Shown here one piece after another: positions 61,820 through 64,000 of a stretch of 64,000 nt of DNA. The notes beneath the pieces were generated by a model that saw only the letters and a program-made list of their open reading frames with translations, was not told the DNA's origin and ran no database searches. Position numbers and translations under genes: made by a program. The DNA lies in contig FP929003.1 of the NCBI GenBank assembly GCA_000196815.1, positions 2,255,501 through 2,319,500 of the forward strand, read 5' to 3'. This stretch comes from Nitrospira defluvii (GTDB lineage Bacteria; Nitrospirota; Nitrospiria; Nitrospirales; Nitrospiraceae). How positions within the stretch are numbered: position 1 is the stretch's first letter; every line of letters begins with the position of its first letter.

Positions 61820-62158
61820 ATGAAAATTTCACAGGAAACAAGTAATAAGAAAGCGACCCTGAGACTCGAAGGAAACTTTACCTACACGCAGCGCAAAGCG
61901 TTTCAGGAGATGCTGAAGACCGTCTGCACCGATCAAGTGGAAGAAGTCGTGATCGACCTCTCCCAGGTCGCGTTTCTCGACAGCGCGGCATTGGGGTTGC
62001 TGATGATCAGCCACCGGCAATTGGAAGCCGAACGACGCAAACTCTCCCTGGCCTATCCTCAGCCGACGGTTCGCCAGATCATCGAACTGGCGAATTTGCA
62101 CAAGACGATCTCGCTGATCGATGCCGGCGTGTCGAGCCTGGCTAAGAAAAGCGCCTAA
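61820..62158 (+). CDS. STAS-domain anti-sigma factor antagonist (first of a pair)
   Basis: The product has 112 aa. KISQETSNKKATLRLEGNFT, then the core VIDLSQVAFLDSAALGLLMI and LSLAYPQPTVRQIIELANLH. The phosphoacceptor Ser is in FLDSAALG. This resembles SpoIIAA/HsbA-type proteins, which release anti-sigma factors when dephosphorylated. AGAGGAGCC precedes the ATG. The adjacent REC-PP2C phosphatase is the obvious activator. Confidence 0.87.
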   Translation: MKISQETSNKKATLRLEGNFTYTQRKAFQEMLKTVCTDQVEEVVIDLSQVAFLDSAALGLLMISHRQLEAERRKLSLAYPQPTVRQIIELANLHKTISLIDAGVSSLAKKSA

Positions 62159-62190
62159 GATCGGGACTGAGCCCGGGAGAGGAGCCGTGC

Positions 62191-62541
62191 ATGCAGATCA
62201 CTGAACGCCGTATCGGACAGTCCATCATTCTCGATCTGACGGGAGAACTCAGCTACGCCAATCGCACCACGTTCAAAGCGGCGGTGGAGCGGAGTAAGCG
62301 AGCCGGCTGTCGGCATCTGATTTTGAACATGCAAGGGGTTCGCTTTCTGGACAGTTCGGCACTGGGCACATTGGCGCTGTTGGCCCAAAGCTTTCCGGCC
62401 GCGCAAGGCATGGTCAGCCTGCTGAACCCCCAGAGCTATGTCAAAGAAATCATCACCTTGGCGAATCTCCATCAGATCCTGCCGGTTTATAACTCCGAAC
62501 AGGATGCCCTTGCGGGGAGCCGTCTTCCGGCGGCCGGATAA
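62191..62541 (+). CDS. STAS-domain anti-sigma factor antagonist (second of a pair)
   Basis: The product has 116 aa. Same fold as its neighbour: RIGQSIILDLTGELSYANRT, LILNMQGVRFLDSSALGTLA and MVSLLNPQSYVKEIITLANL. The DSSALG sequence is the standard phosphorylatable antagonist motif. The pair shares layout but differs widely in sequence, so it is an old duplication. The next gene begins 23 bases later. Confidence 0.87.
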   Translation: MQITERRIGQSIILDLTGELSYANRTTFKAAVERSKRAGCRHLILNMQGVRFLDSSALGTLALLAQSFPAAQGMVSLLNPQSYVKEIITLANLHQILPVYNSEQDALAGSRLPAAG

Positions 62542-62564
62542 CACCGGGATCAGGAGCAGCAGAC

Positions 62565-63830
62565 GTGGCTGAGCCAGCGCATCGCATCGTGGATGATCCT
62601 CTTGCCGGGAAGGCCGCCAAGCCTATGCCGGTCATCCTCCTCGTCGACGACGACCAGATTACTCGTATCAGTATGGCCGGACGGCTGAAACGACTGGGCT
62701 ACCGTGTCATCGAAGCCGGCGATGGAATCGCCGGCTTGGCTGCCATCCGCGCACAGCGTCCGGATCTGGTGATTCTCGATTGGATGATGCCGGGTCTCGA
62801 CGGCCCCAGCGTCTGCGAGGCGATCCGTGCGGATGGGGAGTTACGGTCCAGCCAAGTCGTACTCATGACCGCGCACGACCAGCCCGAGCAAATTGCGGAG
62901 GGGCTCTCGCGCGGCGCCGACGATTTCCTCAGCAAAGCGGCGAGCAAGCAGGAAGTCCTGGCACGGGTGCAGGCCAGCCTTCGATCCAGTGCGCTGGTCC
63001 GTGAAATCGAACGCACGCGCGACGATCTCGATCGTTCTCATCGGTTACTCTCCGCGAAACAAACTGAATTGGAGAGCGAACTGCAATCGGCCGCCGACTT
63101 TGTCCGTGCACAGCTTCCTCTGCCCGGTATGCCGGCTCCCGGAGTCAGCATGCAGTGGGCCTACCAACCGTCTCTCGCCTTGGGCGGCGACTTGTTTCAG
63201 GTGAGCGTCTGGGGTTCCGAGACACTCGGTCTCTATATTCTCGATGCGTCGGGCCACGGTGTGGCCGCCGCTTTGCGCGCCGTCGCACTGATGACGTTCT
63301 TGCGTGAGGACAATCTCGCGAAAGTCGTCGGAAGTTTCGATCCCGGAGCGATCATCACGGAAGCGAACCATCGGTTTCCGCTGACCCAGGACGGGGAATA
63401 TTTCACCCTGTGGGTCGGGCGTCTGCATCTTCCGTCGCGCACCCTCTCCTATGCAGCAGCGGGGCACTCCGGCGCCTTTCTCCATTCCCTCCAAGGAGTC
63501 TCGCAATGGTTATCGTCGGCGAGCCTGCCCCTCGGGTTCGACCCGACAATCTCGTTCGACAGCGCGACCGCACAATTGCTGCCTCGGGATCGTCTGTATC
63601 TCCTGAGCGATGGGATCTATGAAGCCCCGTCGCCGACCGGGGAGTTGTGGGGGAGGGATCGTTTGCAGGCCACACTGGAAAGCCACCGGGCGCACACCTT
63701 GGCGCACAGCATCGGAGACACCATGACCACCGCTCGACAATGGCTAAAGGGCGACATTTTCCCCGACGATGTGGCGCTCCTCGGCGTCGAAGTGCTCGAC
63801 GGCACGGCACCGGCAAAGGAGAAGTCATAA
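62565..63830 (+). CDS. receiver-PP2C (SpoIIE/RsbU-type) phosphatase
   Basis: The product has 421 aa. N-terminal receiver (VILLVDDDQITRISMAGRLK; phospho-Asp in VILDWMMPGLDGPSVCEAIR; residues ~20-145), a coiled linker (RSHRLLSAKQTELESELQSA) and a PP2C domain with metal-binding SLALGGDLFQVSV, YILDASGHGVAAALRAVALM, YAAAGHSGAFL and FPDDVALLGVEV. This is the RsbU/HsbR plan without the C-terminal kinase of HsbR. It should dephosphorylate the STAS proteins in response to receiver phosphorylation. GTG start; TAATG overlap with the next gene. Confidence 0.9.
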   Translation: MAEPAHRIVDDPLAGKAAKPMPVILLVDDDQITRISMAGRLKRLGYRVIEAGDGIAGLAAIRAQRPDLVILDWMMPGLDGPSVCEAIRADGELRSSQVVLMTAHDQPEQIAEGLSRGADDFLSKAASKQEVLARVQASLRSSALVREIERTRDDLDRSHRLLSAKQTELESELQSAADFVRAQLPLPGMPAPGVSMQWAYQPSLALGGDLFQVSVWGSETLGLYILDASGHGVAAALRAVALMTFLREDNLAKVVGSFDPGAIITEANHRFPLTQDGEYFTLWVGRLHLPSRTLSYAAAGHSGAFLHSLQGVSQWLSSASLPLGFDPTISFDSATAQLLPRDRLYLLSDGIYEAPSPTGELWGRDRLQATLESHRAHTLAHSIGDTMTTARQWLKGDIFPDDVALLGVEVLDGTAPAKEKS

Positions 63831-64000
63831 TGGACGCTCAACCCGTCATGGACCTGGCGGCCGCCATGGAACGGTTCGACGGCGATCAGGACTTATTTCT
63901 GACCTTGGCCGAGATGTTTCTCGAGCGTTCGCCCGCCGCTCTCGCTGCAATCCAGACCGCTCTCGCGGACCAGAATCTTCCGATGCTGGCCAAGGAAGCG
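63830..64000 (+). CDS. Hpt-domain phosphotransfer protein (3' end beyond window)
   Basis: The first 57 residues are visible. MDLAAAMERFDGDQDLFLTL, then LAEMFLERSPAALAAIQTAL fits the opening helices of an Hpt domain, ahead of the phosphorylated His, which lies outside the window. Start in the TAATG overlap with the PP2C gene. It probably feeds phosphate to the REC-PP2C protein. What follows the Hpt part, if anything, cannot be seen. Confidence 0.72.
   Translation, partial: MDAQPVMDLAAAMERFDGDQDLFLTLAEMFLERSPAALAAIQTALADQNLPMLAKEA

Noticed and set aside
1-64000. Mobile elements, CRISPR arrays, tRNA or rRNA genes
   Set aside because: No transposase or integrase frames, no direct-repeat/spacer array and no cloverleaf or rRNA-like stretch was seen. 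The HTH protein at 40707 resembles an excisionase but has no phage context.

Overview
The window is an almost unbroken motility locus from a GC-rich, flagellated, Gram-negative bacterium (L-ring FlgH and P-ring FlgI are both present). The combination of csrA-fliW, FlgM, CheZ, CheV, CheD, a c-type-heme receptor, a globin receptor and two complete che clusters on one stretch is most reminiscent of Nitrospira/Nitrospirota. That assignment is inference from memory of gene style; no search was run. Nearly all genes are on the + strand. The exceptions are a two-gene c-di-GMP/phosphorelay operon (8972-13074), flhG (39562-40509) and one small frame (49472-49714).

Layout. (1) 1-8701: rod and ring genes flgF(partial)-flgG-flgA-flgH-flgI-flgJ, then the late genes flgM-flgN-flgK-flgL and csrA-fliW. 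(2) 8972-14002: a minus-strand HD-GYP protein translationally coupled to a 950-aa hybrid histidine kinase, facing a divergent YcgR-like PilZ gene. (3) 14199-34637: a sugar-biosynthesis and glycosyltransferase island. It holds a ColD-type PLP dehydratase (His instead of Lys), an SDR, a heptose kinase and heptose nucleotidyltransferase pair, a class I aminotransferase, two B12-dependent radical SAM proteins, a ThDP enzyme, an 1800-aa multi-domain glycosyltransferase/methyltransferase/TPR fusion, and three more glycosyltransferases. Its position directly before fliC argues for flagellin glycosylation. (4) 34683-38874: an unknown gene, fliC, flaG, fliD, fliS and a FliT-like gene. (5) 38932-40937: a PilZ protein, flhG and a small HTH protein. 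(6) 41048-49413: chemotaxis cluster 1 (cheR-cheY-cheZ-cheA-cheV-cheB-mcp-cheW). (7) 49844-53411: motA-motB, then STAS, a short receptor-like protein and cheY. (8) 53532-64000: chemotaxis cluster 2 (cheA-cheW-globin MCP-DUF420-cheR-cheD-cheB), ending in a partner-switching module (STAS, STAS, REC-PP2C, Hpt cut by the window edge).

Regulation. A recurring motif, TNAAG-N15-RCCGATA, stands in front of flgM, csrA, the HD-GYP/kinase operon, fliC, the HTH gene, cheB and its downstream genes, the STAS/receptor operon, the DUF420/cheR2 operon and, more weakly, the PilZ gene. It matches the sigma-28 (FliA) consensus with constant spacing, so a FlgM-controlled late regulon can be read directly from the sequence. 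A small hairpin presenting AGGAG covers the fliC Shine-Dalgarno, which fits CsrA-FliW control of flagellin translation. Two PilZ proteins, the HD-GYP protein and MshEN-like repeats inside both CheA kinases suggest heavy coupling of motility to cyclic-di-GMP. The partner-switch module recalls the Pseudomonas HptB-HsbR-HsbA circuit that acts on FlgM.

No tRNA, rRNA, CRISPR array, insertion sequence or att site was seen. The only interval over 300 bases without a confident gene is 49414-49843, which contains one plausible small minus-strand gene.
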